Assembly (NCBI RefSeq): GCF_030269485.1
Contig: NZ_BSTL01000002.1
Location: forward strand, 485,101-549,100
Direction: 5' to 3'
Length of the DNA stretch: 64,000 bases
Source: Actinoplanes sp. NBRC 103695
GTDB lineage: Bacteria > Actinomycetota > Actinomycetes > Mycobacteriales > Micromonosporaceae
Shown here: positions 49,564-59,224 of the stretch, piece by piece
Layout of the letters: every line of letters begins with the position of its first letter
How positions within the stretch are numbered: the stretch's first letter is position 1
Translations under genes and position numbers: made by a program
Notes under the pieces: generated by a model
The model's database searches: none
What the model was told of the DNA's origin: nothing
What the model saw: the letters and a program-made list of their open reading frames with translations, nothing else

Positions 49564-50835
49564 ATGGCTGACCACTACCGACATCGCGCCCGGGCACTCG
49601 CGGCGGGAGCCGCGATCGCTCTGCTGGCTCCACTTGCCGCTTGCGGCTCCGACGAGGAGAGCGGGACGCCCGTCCTCAATCTCTACCAGTTCCCCGTCGA
49701 GAACTTCCAAACCGTCGTGGATCGGTGCAATCAGGAAGCGGCGGGCAAGTACCGCATCGCCTACCAGGTGCTGCCGCGACAGGCCGACGACCAGCGGGTG
49801 CAGATGGTGCGCCGGCTCGCCGCCAACGACGACAGCATGGACATCCTCGGCATGGACGTCACCTGGACCCAGGAGTTCGCCAGCGCGAACTGGATCAAGG
49901 AGTTCACCGGCGAGGACAAGGCCGAGGTGGAGAACGGCACGCTCCCCGGGCCGCTCGCCTCCGCGGAGTACGAGAACAAGCTGTACGCCGCGCCGAACAA
50001 CACCAACGTCCAGCTGCTCTGGTACCGCAAGGACCTGGTGCCCACCCCGCCGAAGACCTGGGACGAGATGATCCAGCAGTCCCTGGAGCTCAAGCAGCAG
50101 GGCAAGAACCCGTACCAGATCGTCACCATGGGCGCGCAGTACGAGGGTCTCGTCGTGCTGTTCAACAGCCTGGTGGCGAGCGCCGGCGGGCACGTGGTCA
50201 GCGACGACGGCAAGACCGCGGTGATGGACGCCGGTGCGGTCAAGGCGCTCGAGGTGCTGAAGAAGCTGGCCACCTCCGGCGTGACCACCCCCTCGTTCAG
50301 CAACGCGGTCGAGGACGACGTGCGGCTGGCGTACCAGACCGACGGCGGCGCGTTCCAGCTCAACTGGCCGTTCGTGTACCCGTCGATGCAGAAGGACGCT
50401 CCGGACATCGCCGAGAAGACGGCGTGGGCGCGCTATCCCGGTATCGACGCGAACACGCCCAGCGTCACCACGATCGGTGGCTCCAACATGGCGGTCAGCT
50501 CGTACAGCAAGCACCCGGACCTGGCGTTCCAGGCGATCCGGTGCCTGCGCGGCCCGGACAGTCAGGAATATCTGGCCGTCAACGCCGGGCAGCCGCCGAG
50601 CATCGAGGCGGTGTACGACCGGCCGGACATGGCCAAGGCGTACCCGATGAAGGACGCCCTGCTGGACGAGTTGAAGAACGCCGCGCCCCGGCCGCGTACC
50701 CCGGCGTACCAGAACCTCTCGACCGTGGTGGCCGCCGAGCTGTCGCCGCCGTCGCAGATCGACCCGCAGCGGACCGCCGCGTCCCTGAAGAAGTCGATCC
50801 AGGACGCCCTCGAGTCGAAGGGAGTGCTGCCGTGA
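49564..50835 (+). CDS. lpqY: LpqY-like trehalose-binding lipoprotein
   Basis: A 423-residue lipoprotein with lipobox LAPLAAC (Cys near residue 27). [21 protein letters not shown], then [22 protein letters not shown], closely follow the LpqY pattern of mycobacteria, where the protein recycles trehalose released in envelope synthesis. The operon order lpqY-sugA-sugB-sugC is the same. GGAGGG lies 3 bases before the ATG. Trehalose is the most likely ligand; maltose-type sugars are the alternative. Confidence 0.82.
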   Translation: MADHYRHRARALAAGAAIALLAPLAACGSDEESGTPVLNLYQFPVENFQTVVDRCNQEAAGKYRIAYQVLPRQADDQRVQMVRRLAANDDSMDILGMDVTWTQEFASANWIKEFTGEDKAEVENGTLPGPLASAEYENKLYAAPNNTNVQLLWYRKDLVPTPPKTWDEMIQQSLELKQQGKNPYQIVTMGAQYEGLVVLFNSLVASAGGHVVSDDGKTAVMDAGAVKALEVLKKLATSGVTTPSFSNAVEDDVRLAYQTDGGAFQLNWPFVYPSMQKDAPDIAEKTAWARYPGIDANTPSVTTIGGSNMAVSSYSKHPDLAFQAIRCLRGPDSQEYLAVNAGQPPSIEAVYDRPDMAKAYPMKDALLDELKNAAPRPRTPAYQNLSTVVAAELSPPSQIDPQRTAASLKKSIQDALESKGVLP

Positions 50836-51776
50836 CCATCCAGCAGGAACGGCCCGCGGTGTCCGACAAGCCGCCGGCCAGGAAGAAGGCGGTGCTCAGC
50901 GAGGGCAAGCGGCAGGAACGCAAACTCGGACTGCTGCTCTGCGCACCGGCGGCGCTCGTCATGGTCGCCGTCACCGCCTATCCCATCCTCTACTCGTTCT
51001 GGCTGTCGCTGCAGCGCTACGACCTGAAGTTCCCGGACCAGCGCGAGTTCGTCTGGTTCGAGAACTACGCGACCGTGCTGACCAACAGCTACTGGTGGAC
51101 GGCCTTCGGCGTGACCATGCTGATCACGGTCGTGTCGGTCGTGGTCGAGCTGGTGCTCGGCATGGGCCTCGCGATGATCATGCACCGGACCATCGTCGGG
51201 CGCGGGCTGGTGCGGACCTCGGCTCTGATCCCGTACGGCATCGTCACGGTCGTCGCCGCCTTCAGCTGGCGGTACGCGTGGACGCCCGGCACCGGTTACC
51301 TGGCGAACATCTTCGGCGACGGAGCCCCGCTCACCGAACGTGCCTCCGCCCTGGCCATCGTCATCCTGGCCGAGATCTGGAAGACCACGCCGTTCATGGC
51401 CCTGCTGCTGATGGCCGGCCTGGCCCTGGTGCCGGAGGACCTGCTCAAGGCGGCGTCGATGGACGGCGCCAGCGGCTGGCAACGGTTCACCAAGGTGATG
51501 CTGCCGGTGATGAAACCGGCCATCCTGGTCGCGCTGCTCTTCCGCACGCTCGACGCACTGCGGGTCTTCGACAACATCTACGTGCTGACCGCGGGGGCCA
51601 ACGAGACCTCGTCGGTGTCGATGATCGCGTACAACAACCTGATCAAGGGCCTCAACCTCGGCATCGGCTCCACGATGTCGGTGCTGATCTTCCTGACCGT
51701 GGCGATCATCGCGTTCATCTTCGTCAAGGCGTTCGGCACCGCCGCCCCCGGCAGCAGCGACGACGGGAGGCGCTGA
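50832..51776 (+). CDS. sugA: SugA-like ABC transporter permease
   Basis: A 314-residue permease with a basic N-terminus (about 35 residues), about six helices and the EAA loop [24 protein letters not shown] near residues 202-225. The GTG overlaps the lpqY stop (GTGA) and its own stop overlaps sugB. It forms the trehalose channel with SugB. Confidence 0.85.
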   Translation: MTIQQERPAVSDKPPARKKAVLSEGKRQERKLGLLLCAPAALVMVAVTAYPILYSFWLSLQRYDLKFPDQREFVWFENYATVLTNSYWWTAFGVTMLITVVSVVVELVLGMGLAMIMHRTIVGRGLVRTSALIPYGIVTVVAAFSWRYAWTPGTGYLANIFGDGAPLTERASALAIVILAEIWKTTPFMALLLMAGLALVPEDLLKAASMDGASGWQRFTKVMLPVMKPAILVALLFRTLDALRVFDNIYVLTAGANETSSVSMIAYNNLIKGLNLGIGSTMSVLIFLTVAIIAFIFVKAFGTAAPGSSDDGRR

Positions 51777-52594
51777 TGAACACCAAGCTGCGATGGGGTC
51801 TGCTGGACGCGGTCGTGGTCGTCTTCGCGCTGGTCCCGGTGCTGTGGGTGATGTCGCTGTCGTTCAAGACGGCCGCGACGCTGACCGACGGCAACTTCAT
51901 CCCCCGTGACTGGACCCTCGACAACTACAAACTGATCTTTCAAACCGACCAGTTCGTACGCGCGCTGATCAACTCGATCGGCATCGCGCTCATCTCCACC
52001 GTGATCGCGGTGGTGCTCGGCACGATGGCCGCGTACGCGATCAGCCGCCTGGACTTCCCGGGCAAGTCGCTGCTCGTCGGCGTCTCCCTGCTGATCGCGA
52101 TGTTCCCGCAGGTGTCGCTGGTGTCCCCGCTGTTCAACATCGAACGGCAGACCGGCCTCTTCGACACCTGGCCGGGGCTGATCCTCCCGTACATCACGTT
52201 CGCGCTGCCGCTGGCGATCTACACGCTGTCGGCGTTCTTCAAGCAGATCCCGTGGGACCTGGAGAAGGCGGCGAAGATGGACGGCGCCACCCAGGGCGAG
52301 GCCTTCCGCAAGGTGATCGCGCCGCTGGCCGCGCCGGGCGTCTTCACCACCGCGATCCTGGTCTTCATCTTCTGCTGGAACGACTTCCTCTTCGCCATCT
52401 CGCTGACCTCGACCGAGCAGTCCCGCACGGTCCCGGTGGCGCTGTCGTTCTTCACCGGCGCGTCGCAGTTCGAGGACCCGACCGGCGCCATCTCGGCGGC
52501 CGCCGTGGTCATCACGATCCCGATCATCCTGTTCGTACTGTTCTTCCAGAAGCGCATCGTCGCGGGACTGACGTCCGGCGCGGTCAAGGGCTAG
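51776..52594 (+). CDS. sugB: SugB-like ABC transporter permease
   Basis: A 272-residue permease. The short N-terminus leads directly to the first helix, the EAA loop is [24 protein letters not shown] near residues 160-183, and the C-terminus GLTSGAVKG is MalG-like. The ATG at 51776 overlaps sugA's stop by one base (TGATG). It precedes the ATPase gene by 8 bases. Confidence 0.86.
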   Translation: MNTKLRWGLLDAVVVVFALVPVLWVMSLSFKTAATLTDGNFIPRDWTLDNYKLIFQTDQFVRALINSIGIALISTVIAVVLGTMAAYAISRLDFPGKSLLVGVSLLIAMFPQVSLVSPLFNIERQTGLFDTWPGLILPYITFALPLAIYTLSAFFKQIPWDLEKAAKMDGATQGEAFRKVIAPLAAPGVFTTAILVFIFCWNDFLFAISLTSTEQSRTVPVALSFFTGASQFEDPTGAISAAAVVITIPIILFVLFFQKRIVAGLTSGAVKG

Positions 52595-52602
52595 GTGATT
52601 TC

Positions 52603-53814
52603 ATGGCTGACATCGTTCTCGACAAGGTGACCAAGAGCTATCCCGACGGCACCACCGCCGTGCACGGCATCGACCTGGAGATCGCCGACGGCGAGTTCGT
52701 CATCCTGGTCGGCCCGTCCGGCTGCGGGAAGTCCACGACCCTCAACATGATCGCCGGGCTGGAGGACATCACCTCCGGCGAGCTGCGGATCGACGGCGAG
52801 CGGGTGAACGACAAGGCGCCCAAGGACCGGGACATCGCGATGGTGTTCCAGTCGTACGCGCTCTACCCGAACATGACCGTCGGGGAGAACATGGCCTTCC
52901 CGCTGAAACTGGCGAAACTGCCCAAGGCGGAGATCGACAAGAAGGTCAACGACGCCGCCAAGGTGCTCGACCTGACCGACTACCTCGACCGCCGGCCGGC
53001 GAACCTGTCCGGCGGCCAGCGGCAGCGGGTGGCGATGGGCCGCGCGATCGTCCGCAGCCCCAAGGTGTTCCTGATGGACGAGCCGCTGTCCAACCTGGAC
53101 GCCAAGCTGCGGGTGCAGATGCGCACCCAGGTGTCGCGACTGCAGAAACAGCTGAACACGACCACCGTCTACGTCACCCACGACCAGACCGAGGCGATGA
53201 CCCTCGGCGACCGGGTGGTGGTCATGCGCGGCGGCCGCATCCAGCAGGTCGGCGACCCGCAGACCCTCTACGACCACCCGAACAACCTGTTCGTCGCCGG
53301 GTTCATCGGCTCGCCGTCGATGAACTTCCTGCCCGCGACGGTCGCCGAGGGCAAACTGCGGACGGCGCTGGGCGATCTGCCGCTGGGCGAGCGCATGCAG
53401 CGTGTGCTGGCGGCCGGCGACGCCCCTCGCGAGCTGGTGCTGGGCATCCGTCCTGAGCACTTCGAGGACGCCGCCCTGGTGGAGGACCGACAGAGATCTC
53501 ATGGGTACGAGTTCACGGCGCCCGTAGACCTGGTGGAGTCGATGGGCTCGGACAAGTACGTGTACTTCAACGTCGAGGGCGGGGCGGCGACCTCCGCCGA
53601 CCTGGCCGACCTGGCCGCCGACGCGGGCGGCGCGGACCTCCCGTCCAGCGACCAGGCGAGCCTGGTGACCCGGTTGTCCGCCGAGTCCCGGGTCCGCGAC
53701 GGCGCCTCGACGAAGGTCTGGATGAACCTCGACAAGATCCACCTCTTCGACCCGAAGGACGGCCGCAACGTGACCCTGCACGAGGGCCGGGCGGCCGGAG
53801 TCGCCGCATCCTGA
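52603..53814 (+). CDS. sugC: SugC/UgpC/MsiK-type ABC transporter ATPase
   Basis: A 403-residue ATPase of the MalK class. Walker A is GPSGCGKST (about 38-46), Q-loop VFQSYALYPNMTV, signature LSGGQRQRV (about 135), Walker B VFLMDEPLSNLDAK (about 153-166) and the switch His VTHDQTEAM. An OB/TOBE C-terminal half follows (ELVLGIRPEHFED). In Streptomyces the homologous MsiK serves many sugar importers, so this subunit may also energise the two ATPase-less systems at 12-18.5 kb (inference). A terminator follows directly. Confidence 0.92.
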   Translation: MADIVLDKVTKSYPDGTTAVHGIDLEIADGEFVILVGPSGCGKSTTLNMIAGLEDITSGELRIDGERVNDKAPKDRDIAMVFQSYALYPNMTVGENMAFPLKLAKLPKAEIDKKVNDAAKVLDLTDYLDRRPANLSGGQRQRVAMGRAIVRSPKVFLMDEPLSNLDAKLRVQMRTQVSRLQKQLNTTTVYVTHDQTEAMTLGDRVVVMRGGRIQQVGDPQTLYDHPNNLFVAGFIGSPSMNFLPATVAEGKLRTALGDLPLGERMQRVLAAGDAPRELVLGIRPEHFEDAALVEDRQRSHGYEFTAPVDLVESMGSDKYVYFNVEGGAATSADLADLAADAGGADLPSSDQASLVTRLSAESRVRDGASTKVWMNLDKIHLFDPKDGRNVTLHEGRAAGVAAS

Positions 53815-53824
53815 CACCGATCGT

Positions 53825-53853
53825 GCCGGGGGTGGTCATCGCCCCCGGCCTTT
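53825..53853 (+). terminator. Intrinsic terminator of the lpqY-sugABC operon
   Basis: GCCGGGGG (53825-53832), a 9-base loop, and CCCCCGGC (53842-53849) followed by CTTT, 10 bases after the sugC stop. This is a compact stem with a short T run, as expected for factor-independent termination. Confidence 0.75.
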
Positions 53854-53942
53854 CGGTCTCCATCGAATGGCGTTGATGGGCAGGCGGCGGGAATCGTCTA
53901 CTCAAACCTCCCAATGAGGTTCGTGTACCGGAGGTAACCCAG

Positions 53943-54235
53943 GTGCGTAGGTTCCTGTCCCGACTCGTCGTTCTCGCCGCGGTCCCGGTCGCCGCTCCCC
54001 TCGCGGGCGGCACGGCCGCGTCGGCTGACTTCCTGGCCCAGGCCCGTGCGGCGGGTCTGATCTCGACGGCGGCGCGATCGTGAGCATCGCGCTCCACGGC
54101 GAGAAGCATCCGCGCACCTTCGCGGCGCTCGAGGCACCGTGCGTGACGGGCGGCGGCACACCGTACGGGTGGTTCTGTGCCTTCGCGAACCGCGACTTCC
54201 GGGCAATCCGCCCGCGTGGCGTAGCGGCGTCCTGA
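53943..54235 (+). pseudogene. Frameshifted small secreted protein
   Basis: GTG at 53943, with GGAGG 8 bases upstream, starts a Sec-type signal peptide (VRRFLSRLVVLAAVP then LAGGTAASA) and the mature start DFLAQARAAGLIST. The frame then stops at 54083. The +2 frame continues as DGGAIVSIALHGEKHPRTF with APC and GWFCAF cysteine motifs up to 54235. The two parts read as one 95-100-residue exported, one-disulphide protein broken by an indel near 54070, or as two overlapping genes (GTGA at 54080). It is unlike any family I know. Confidence 0.55.
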
Positions 54236-54284
54236 CGCCTTTGCGACGGCTCCGCCGGGTGAACCCGCCCGTCCGCCGTCCGTT

Positions 54285-55115
54285 GTGGACGACATGACGT
54301 GGACCTCTCTGCTCCCGGTATGGGCGCGGGCGCTGGAAACCCGGCGCCCGCGTCCACTGTTCATCGATCCGTTCGCCGACCGCTTCCTCGCGGCGTACGC
54401 CGGGGAGCTCGGCACGCTGCCGCAGCTGGGCGTCGAGACATCTCCCCTGTGGGAGGCCGTCTTCTACGGCGTCACGATGCGCACGGCCTACTTCGACGCC
54501 GCGCTCCGGCGGTCGTCCGCCCCGCAGATCGTGGTGCTCGGCGCCGGCCTGGACACCCGGGCGTACCGGCTGGGCCTGGCGCCCGGGGTCACCGTCTACG
54601 AGGTGGACCGGGCGACCACGCTGGACTTCAAGGAGCGCGTGCTGGCCGGCGAGCAGCCCACCTGCCGGCGCGTGCCGGTGGTCGCCGAGCTCGGCGCCGA
54701 CGACCTGACCGGCCTGCTCAAGTCGGCCGGCTTCGACCACCGCCTGCCGACCGTGTGGCTGGCCGAGGCTTTGCTGTTCTACCTGACCCCGGCGCAGGCG
54801 GAAGCCTTGCTCGAGGAGATGAGCGGCCTGTCCGCCCCCGGCAGCGTGCTGCTGGGCGAGGTGTTCGAGCGCCCCTACCGCGAGACCGACCTGCCGGTGG
54901 AGGCGATGGACGACGCTGACGCCGCGACCTGGCGCCAGTTCGTCACCGCCTTCCGCACGAGCCCGTCCGTCCCGGTTCCGGCGGCCTGGCTGGCGGCCCA
55001 CGGATGGACCGCCGTCGAGGTCACCGACCAGGTCGGCCTGGGCAGGACCTTCGGCCGCGAGGCCCCGTCGTTCTACGAGCGAGCCCGCGACTGGATCTTC
55101 GAGGGCCGCAGCTGA
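54285..55115 (+). CDS. PPM/TIGR00027-type SAM-dependent methyltransferase
   Basis: A 276-residue enzyme of the leucine-carboxyl-methyltransferase-like clan. FIDPFADRFL near residue 27, MRTAYFDAAL near 66, VVLGAGLDTRAYRLG near 84 (SAM loop), YEVDRATTLDFKE and the WLAEALLFYLTP block near 163 are all typical. Members methylate unknown carboxyl or hydroxyl groups, many in secondary metabolism or polyketide tailoring. A GTG at 54285 or ATG at 54294 can start it. It converges with the aldo/keto reductase. Confidence 0.88.
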   Translation: MDDMTWTSLLPVWARALETRRPRPLFIDPFADRFLAAYAGELGTLPQLGVETSPLWEAVFYGVTMRTAYFDAALRRSSAPQIVVLGAGLDTRAYRLGLAPGVTVYEVDRATTLDFKERVLAGEQPTCRRVPVVAELGADDLTGLLKSAGFDHRLPTVWLAEALLFYLTPAQAEALLEEMSGLSAPGSVLLGEVFERPYRETDLPVEAMDDADAATWRQFVTAFRTSPSVPVPAAWLAAHGWTAVEVTDQVGLGRTFGREAPSFYERARDWIFEGRS

Positions 55116-55152
55116 GCCTTCACGGACGAATCCCTAGAGGTCGTTCTACGAC

Positions 55153-56172
55153 CTAAACAGCGCGGTCGCGCTGGTCGAGGCCGAGCTCGCCGTACGGGTA
55201 GTCGGGGGCGTGCAGGTCGCTCGCCTCGTCCAGCACGGCCGTCTCGGCGTCGGTCAGGTGCAGGCCGGCCGCGCTCAGGTTGGTGGCGAGCTGGTCGACC
55301 GTGCGGGCGCCCAGGATGGTGGAGGTCACGCCGGGGCGGTCGGTCACCCAGGCCAGCGCCACCTCGGCCATCGAGACGCCGCGGCCCTCGGCGACCCGCT
55401 GGACGGCGTCGACCACGTCCCAGGTGCGGGCGGTGCCGCGGCGCTCGTAGGCCTCCATGCCGCGCGACGGGTTGTCGCCCAGCCGGGTGTCGCCGGCCGG
55501 GCGCTGGTCGCGGGTGTACTTGCCGGTCAGGTATCCGCCGCCGAGCGGGCTCCACGGGAGCAGGCCCAGGCCGGCGTCCTGCGCGGCGGGGACGATCTCC
55601 CACTCGACCTCGCGGACCAGCAGGCTGTACTGCGGCTGCAGGCTGACCGGCGCGACCAGGCCGAGCTCGCGAGCGCGGGCGACGGCCTTGGTGAGCTGCC
55701 AGCCGGTGAAGTTGGAGAAACCGTAGTAGCGGATCTTGCCGGACCGGACGAAGCCGTCCAGGGTCCGCAGGGTCTCGTCGATCGGGGTCAGCGGATCCCA
55801 CGCGTGCGCCTGGTAGAGGTCGATCGCGTCCACGCCCAGGCGGGTGAGGGAGGCGTCCAGCGCGCGGGTCAGGTGGCGGGCGGAGAGGCCCAGGCCGTTC
55901 GGGTCGCCGGCCATCTTGAAGCGGCCCTTGGTGGCCAGCACGATCCGCTCGGTCACCTCGGCCGGGCGGGAGGCGAACCAGTGGCCGATGATCCGCTCCG
56001 ACTCGCCGGCCGAGTAGACGTCGGCGGTGTCCACGAACGTGCCGCCCTGCTCCACGAACAGGTCGAGCTGGGCGTGGGAGACCTTTTCGTCGGACTCGTT
56101 CCCGAAGGTCATGGTGCCCAGGCAGTGGGCCGAGACGGCGCACCCGCTGCGCCCCAGAAGTCGATATTCCAT
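55153..56172 (-). CDS. Aldo/keto reductase
   Basis: A 339-residue (alpha/beta)8 reductase. The catalytic tetrad is visible as Asp and Tyr in FVDTADVYSAGESE (about 50-63), Lys in VLATKGRF and His in YQAHAWDP. The NADPH-binding end is STILGARTVDQLATNL. It should reduce carbonyls with NADPH. The ATG at 56172 opens MEYRLLGRSG, the normal start. It is divergent from a winged-helix regulator that may control it (147 bases between). Confidence 0.92.
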   Translation of the reverse strand: MEYRLLGRSGCAVSAHCLGTMTFGNESDEKVSHAQLDLFVEQGGTFVDTADVYSAGESERIIGHWFASRPAEVTERIVLATKGRFKMAGDPNGLGLSARHLTRALDASLTRLGVDAIDLYQAHAWDPLTPIDETLRTLDGFVRSGKIRYYGFSNFTGWQLTKAVARARELGLVAPVSLQPQYSLLVREVEWEIVPAAQDAGLGLLPWSPLGGGYLTGKYTRDQRPAGDTRLGDNPSRGMEAYERRGTARTWDVVDAVQRVAEGRGVSMAEVALAWVTDRPGVTSTILGARTVDQLATNLSAAGLHLTDAETAVLDEASDLHAPDYPYGELGLDQRDRAV

Positions 56173-56319
56173 GACTGGAACCTATGCCCGCCGCGGGCAA
56201 CTCCATTCGAGCACGGTCGAAAGCGTCCGGATTGTTCGAAAGCTGACACCACGGGCGGGTTGTCTGGGGAAGACTGACCGAACAAAGTGGACGGCAACCG
56301 AGGAACGGGGAAGCCTGCG

Positions 56320-57288
56320 GTGCTGCGTATTCATTTCACGGAAGAAGATCTCGCCCGGGTCCGACTTTCCGATGAACCCGATCCGATGTGGGAAACCCTG
56401 CTCAGCCTGCACATGTTGCAGGAACGGCAGTCGCCGCCGATGTACGCGGGCTGGCGGGCCCGGGTCGGCGGACAACTCGACCCGAGCCTGCGGCCGTTGC
56501 TGGCGCTGGCTCCGCCGAAGGGGTACTCACCGGATTTTCTGACGCCGGACATCGGCGCGGAGGGACTTCAGGAGGGGTTGGACGCGATCCGGCACACCCG
56601 GACCGCGACCTTCCGGAGCGACCTGGCCGAGCTGGCCCGCTATCAACCGCACGTCGACAACCGGTTCAAAGCGCTCGCCAACGGTGAGAAGGCGGCCGTG
56701 CTCGACCTGAGCGGCAAGATCGAACACTATTTCGACACGGCGCTGCGGCCGTACTGGATGCAGATCCGGGCGGCGGTCGGCGCCGCCCGCGTCTCGCACG
56801 GCAAGGCGCTGGCCCGCGGCGGGCTGGAGGCGCTCTTCGGGGGCCTGCACCCGAACGTGCGGTGGCGCCGCCCGGTGCTGGAGCTGCCCGGGTTCACGGT
56901 CGACCGGGACATCCGGCTGGCCGGCCGCGGTCTGCGCCTGATCCCGTCGTTCTTCTGCCGCCGGCATCCGACCCTGCTGCGCGACCCGGAACTGCCGACG
57001 GTGCTGGTCTACCCGATCGATCCCGACCAGGTGCGCCTCGCACCGGCACGGCGCACCACCGACAGCCCGCTCGCCGCGCTGATCGGGCGTACCCGGGCGG
57101 CGATCCTGGAGGCCACGGCCGACGGCTGCACCACCACCGAGCTGGCCCGCCGGCTGGGCATCTCGCCCGCCACGGCGAGCCATCACGCGTCGGTGCTGCG
57201 GGACGCCGGCCTGATCACCACGATCCGGATCGGCACGTCGGTGCTGCACACCCTGCACCCGCGCGGAGAGTTGCTGGTGAACCAGTAG
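56320..57288 (+). CDS. ArsR-like winged-helix regulator with DUF5937-type N-domain
   Basis: A 322-residue protein. Residues about 1-230 fit the DUF5937 type (VLRIHFTEEDLARVRLSDEPDPMWETLLSLH), and the last 75 form an ArsR-type winged helix (LARRLGISPATASHHASVLRDAGLI). The GTG at 56320 has GGGGAAG 6 bases upstream and coincides with the conserved start; an earlier GTG at 56287 is possible. Such regulators often repress neighbouring genes. Converges with the anthranilate synthase gene through a shared terminator. Confidence 0.86.
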   Translation: MLRIHFTEEDLARVRLSDEPDPMWETLLSLHMLQERQSPPMYAGWRARVGGQLDPSLRPLLALAPPKGYSPDFLTPDIGAEGLQEGLDAIRHTRTATFRSDLAELARYQPHVDNRFKALANGEKAAVLDLSGKIEHYFDTALRPYWMQIRAAVGAARVSHGKALARGGLEALFGGLHPNVRWRRPVLELPGFTVDRDIRLAGRGLRLIPSFFCRRHPTLLRDPELPTVLVYPIDPDQVRLAPARRTTDSPLAALIGRTRAAILEATADGCTTTELARRLGISPATASHHASVLRDAGLITTIRIGTSVLHTLHPRGELLVNQ

Positions 57289-57295
57289 CAAGAGG

Positions 57296-57340
57296 GTCGG
57301 TGGTCCAAGCGGAGGCTCTCGATCCGCTTGAACCACCGAC
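57296..57340. terminator. Long bidirectional terminator hairpin
   Basis: GTCGGTGGT-C-CAAGCGGA pairs with TCCGCTTG-A-ACCACCGAC: 17 of 18 pairs with one mismatch and a 9-base loop. It fills the 61-base gap between two converging genes, so it can stop transcription from both sides. Confidence 0.8.
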
Positions 57341-57349
57341 ATCCCTTCG

Positions 57350-59140
57350 CTACCCCGTACGGGCGGAACTAACCACGGAAGCGAACAAAGGTGGCAGGAG
57401 ATCGGTCAGCACGGCGACGCCGTCCCGGCTGAGCACCGACTCGGGGTGGAACTGCACCCCCGCGAATCCGGTGCCGCGCAGGGCGTGCACGCTGCCGTCG
57501 GCGGGATCGCGGGCGATCTCCACGGGCCCGTAAGGCGTGTGCAGGCGGTCCTCGGTGGACCGTGCGGTGAAGCTGGAGTAGAAGCCGACCAACCGCCGCG
57601 TACCGAAGAGGTCGATGTCCTCGGCCACGCCTTGGTAGGGCGCGTCGCGGCGCTCCAGCGGCAGCCCGAGCAGGCCGGACAGGATCTGGTGGCCGAGGCA
57701 GACGCCGAGCACCGGACGACCCGCGGCGAGCAGGCCGGTGAGCAGGCCGCGCAGGTAGGACATCTTCGGGTCGTGGGGATTGCCGGGGTCGCCCGGTCCC
57801 GGCCCGGCGATCACCAGGTCGGCCTCGATCAAACCCATGCTGAGGTACGGGGTGACGGACACGTCCAGCCCGAGCGAGCGGAGCTGGTGCGCCAGCATGG
57901 CCGTGAAGGTGTCCTCGGCGTCCACGATCACCGCGGAGCGACCGGCCAGCGTGGTCGCGGCGGGCGCCCGCTCGTCCAGCCAGAAGCGGGCCAGGTCGGT
58001 GTTGCGGGCGGCCAGCTCGCGGCGCACGTCAGCGGTGTCCGTCGCGGGCGGCGTACCCGAGGAGGAAGCCGGCGGCCGGACGCCGAGAGCGGCCAGGATC
58101 CCGGCGGCCTTGGTGTGGGTCTCGGCCACCTCGCCGGCCGGCGTCGAGTGCCGGACCAGCGTCGCACCGACCGGCACCCGCAGCGCGCCGGCCGGGGAGA
58201 TCTCCGCGGTGCGGATCAGGATCGGCGCGTCCAGCGTCTGCCTGCCCGCCTCGTCGTGGCCGAGCAGGGCCAGCACCCCGCCGTAGTAGCCGCGTCCGCG
58301 CCGCTCGTGCCGGGCGATCACCCGGCACGCGTTCTCGATCGGGCTGCCGGTCACGGTCGGCGCGAACATCGTCTCCCGCAGCACCTCGCGCACGTCCAGC
58401 GAGCCGCGGCCGGCCAGCAGGTACTCGGTGTGGGTGAGATGGGCCATCTGCTTGAGGTACGGGCCGACGACCTGACCGCCCTCCTCGGCGACGACGGCCA
58501 TCATCTTGAGTTCCTCGTCCAGCACCATGAGCAGCTCCTCGACCTCCTTGGGGTCGCGGAGGAAGTCGAGGATCTCGCCGGAGCCGTGGCGGAACGTGCC
58601 GCTGATCGGGTTCATCATGGTCAGCCCGTCGGTCACGCTGACGTGCCGTTCCGGCGAGGCCCCGACCAGGGTACGGGTGCCGGTGTGCACCAGGAACGTC
58701 CAGTAGGCGCCCTGCTCGCCGTGCAGCAGCCGGCCGAACGCCGCCTCGGGCTCGCCGGTCATCGTGGCCTCGTACACGCGGTGGATCACGAAGTTGGAGC
58801 CCTCGCCGTGCCCGATCTCGTCGCGGAGCACGGTGTCGACGATCTCGGCGTACGCGTCGTCGGAGATGTCGAAGCCGCCGCCGGTCACGGTCACGTCGCC
58901 CGGTGGATAGGCGCTGACCGGCTTCGTGGTGCGGCCGGTGATCACCAGGCATTCGAGGGGCGCCTCGTCGTCGGCGCAGTCGAAGCCGCGCTCGGTGATC
59001 TGGCGGAAGGGGATCAGGGCGAGCGTGTCCTGATCCCGGGAGAGCGGGATGTCGGCGAGCGTGGCGACGGTGCGGAGGTCGCCGGTCAGCACCTCGACGT
59101 GGTCGGCGCCGTCGCGGTGGAGCAGTGCGTACGGTTGCAT
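57350..59140 (-). CDS. trpE: Fused anthranilate synthase (TrpE-TrpG type, PhzE-like architecture)
   Basis: A 596-residue fusion. Residues about 1-390 are a chorismate-binding domain (NFVIHRVYEA, LVGASPERHVS, MNPISGTFRHG, HTEYLLAGRG, FAPTVTGSPIENACRVI, GYYGGVLALLGHD). About 395-595 are a class I glutamine amidotransferase with nucleophile GVCLGHQ and GVQFHPES. It should make anthranilate, or aminodeoxyisochorismate if PhzE-like, from chorismate and glutamine. A tandem-Trp leader peptide and attenuator upstream argue for tryptophan biosynthesis. The ATG at 59140 follows AGAAGAG; no phenazine or other trp genes are nearby. Confidence 0.88.
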   Translation of the reverse strand: MQPYALLHRDGADHVEVLTGDLRTVATLADIPLSRDQDTLALIPFRQITERGFDCADDEAPLECLVITGRTTKPVSAYPPGDVTVTGGGFDISDDAYAEIVDTVLRDEIGHGEGSNFVIHRVYEATMTGEPEAAFGRLLHGEQGAYWTFLVHTGTRTLVGASPERHVSVTDGLTMMNPISGTFRHGSGEILDFLRDPKEVEELLMVLDEELKMMAVVAEEGGQVVGPYLKQMAHLTHTEYLLAGRGSLDVREVLRETMFAPTVTGSPIENACRVIARHERRGRGYYGGVLALLGHDEAGRQTLDAPILIRTAEISPAGALRVPVGATLVRHSTPAGEVAETHTKAAGILAALGVRPPASSSGTPPATDTADVRRELAARNTDLARFWLDERAPAATTLAGRSAVIVDAEDTFTAMLAHQLRSLGLDVSVTPYLSMGLIEADLVIAGPGPGDPGNPHDPKMSYLRGLLTGLLAAGRPVLGVCLGHQILSGLLGLPLERRDAPYQGVAEDIDLFGTRRLVGFYSSFTARSTEDRLHTPYGPVEIARDPADGSVHALRGTGFAGVQFHPESVLSRDGVAVLTDLLPPLFASVVSSARTG

Positions 59141-59192
59141 GGGTTCTCTTCTCGGGTTGATGCCCGAGACGCCCGGCCGCTTTCTCACGTGA

Positions 59193-59215
59193 CGGCCGCC
59201 TCGGGGAGGCGGCCG
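59193..59215 (-). terminator. Attenuator terminator hairpin of the trp leader
   Basis: A 10-bp stem (CGGCCGCCTC at 59193-59202 and GAGGCGGCCG at 59206-59215) with a 3-base loop lies 9 bases after the leader stop on the minus strand. Its 5' arm can instead pair with AGGCGGCC inside the leader (59243-59250), forming an antiterminator. Confidence 0.8.
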
Positions 59216-59224
59216 CGGTGTCGA

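Noticed and set aside
57350..59140. Phenazine biosynthesis locus, suggested by PhzE-like architecture
   Set aside because: No phzA-G genes occur nearby, and the tandem-Trp attenuator fits tryptophan supply.
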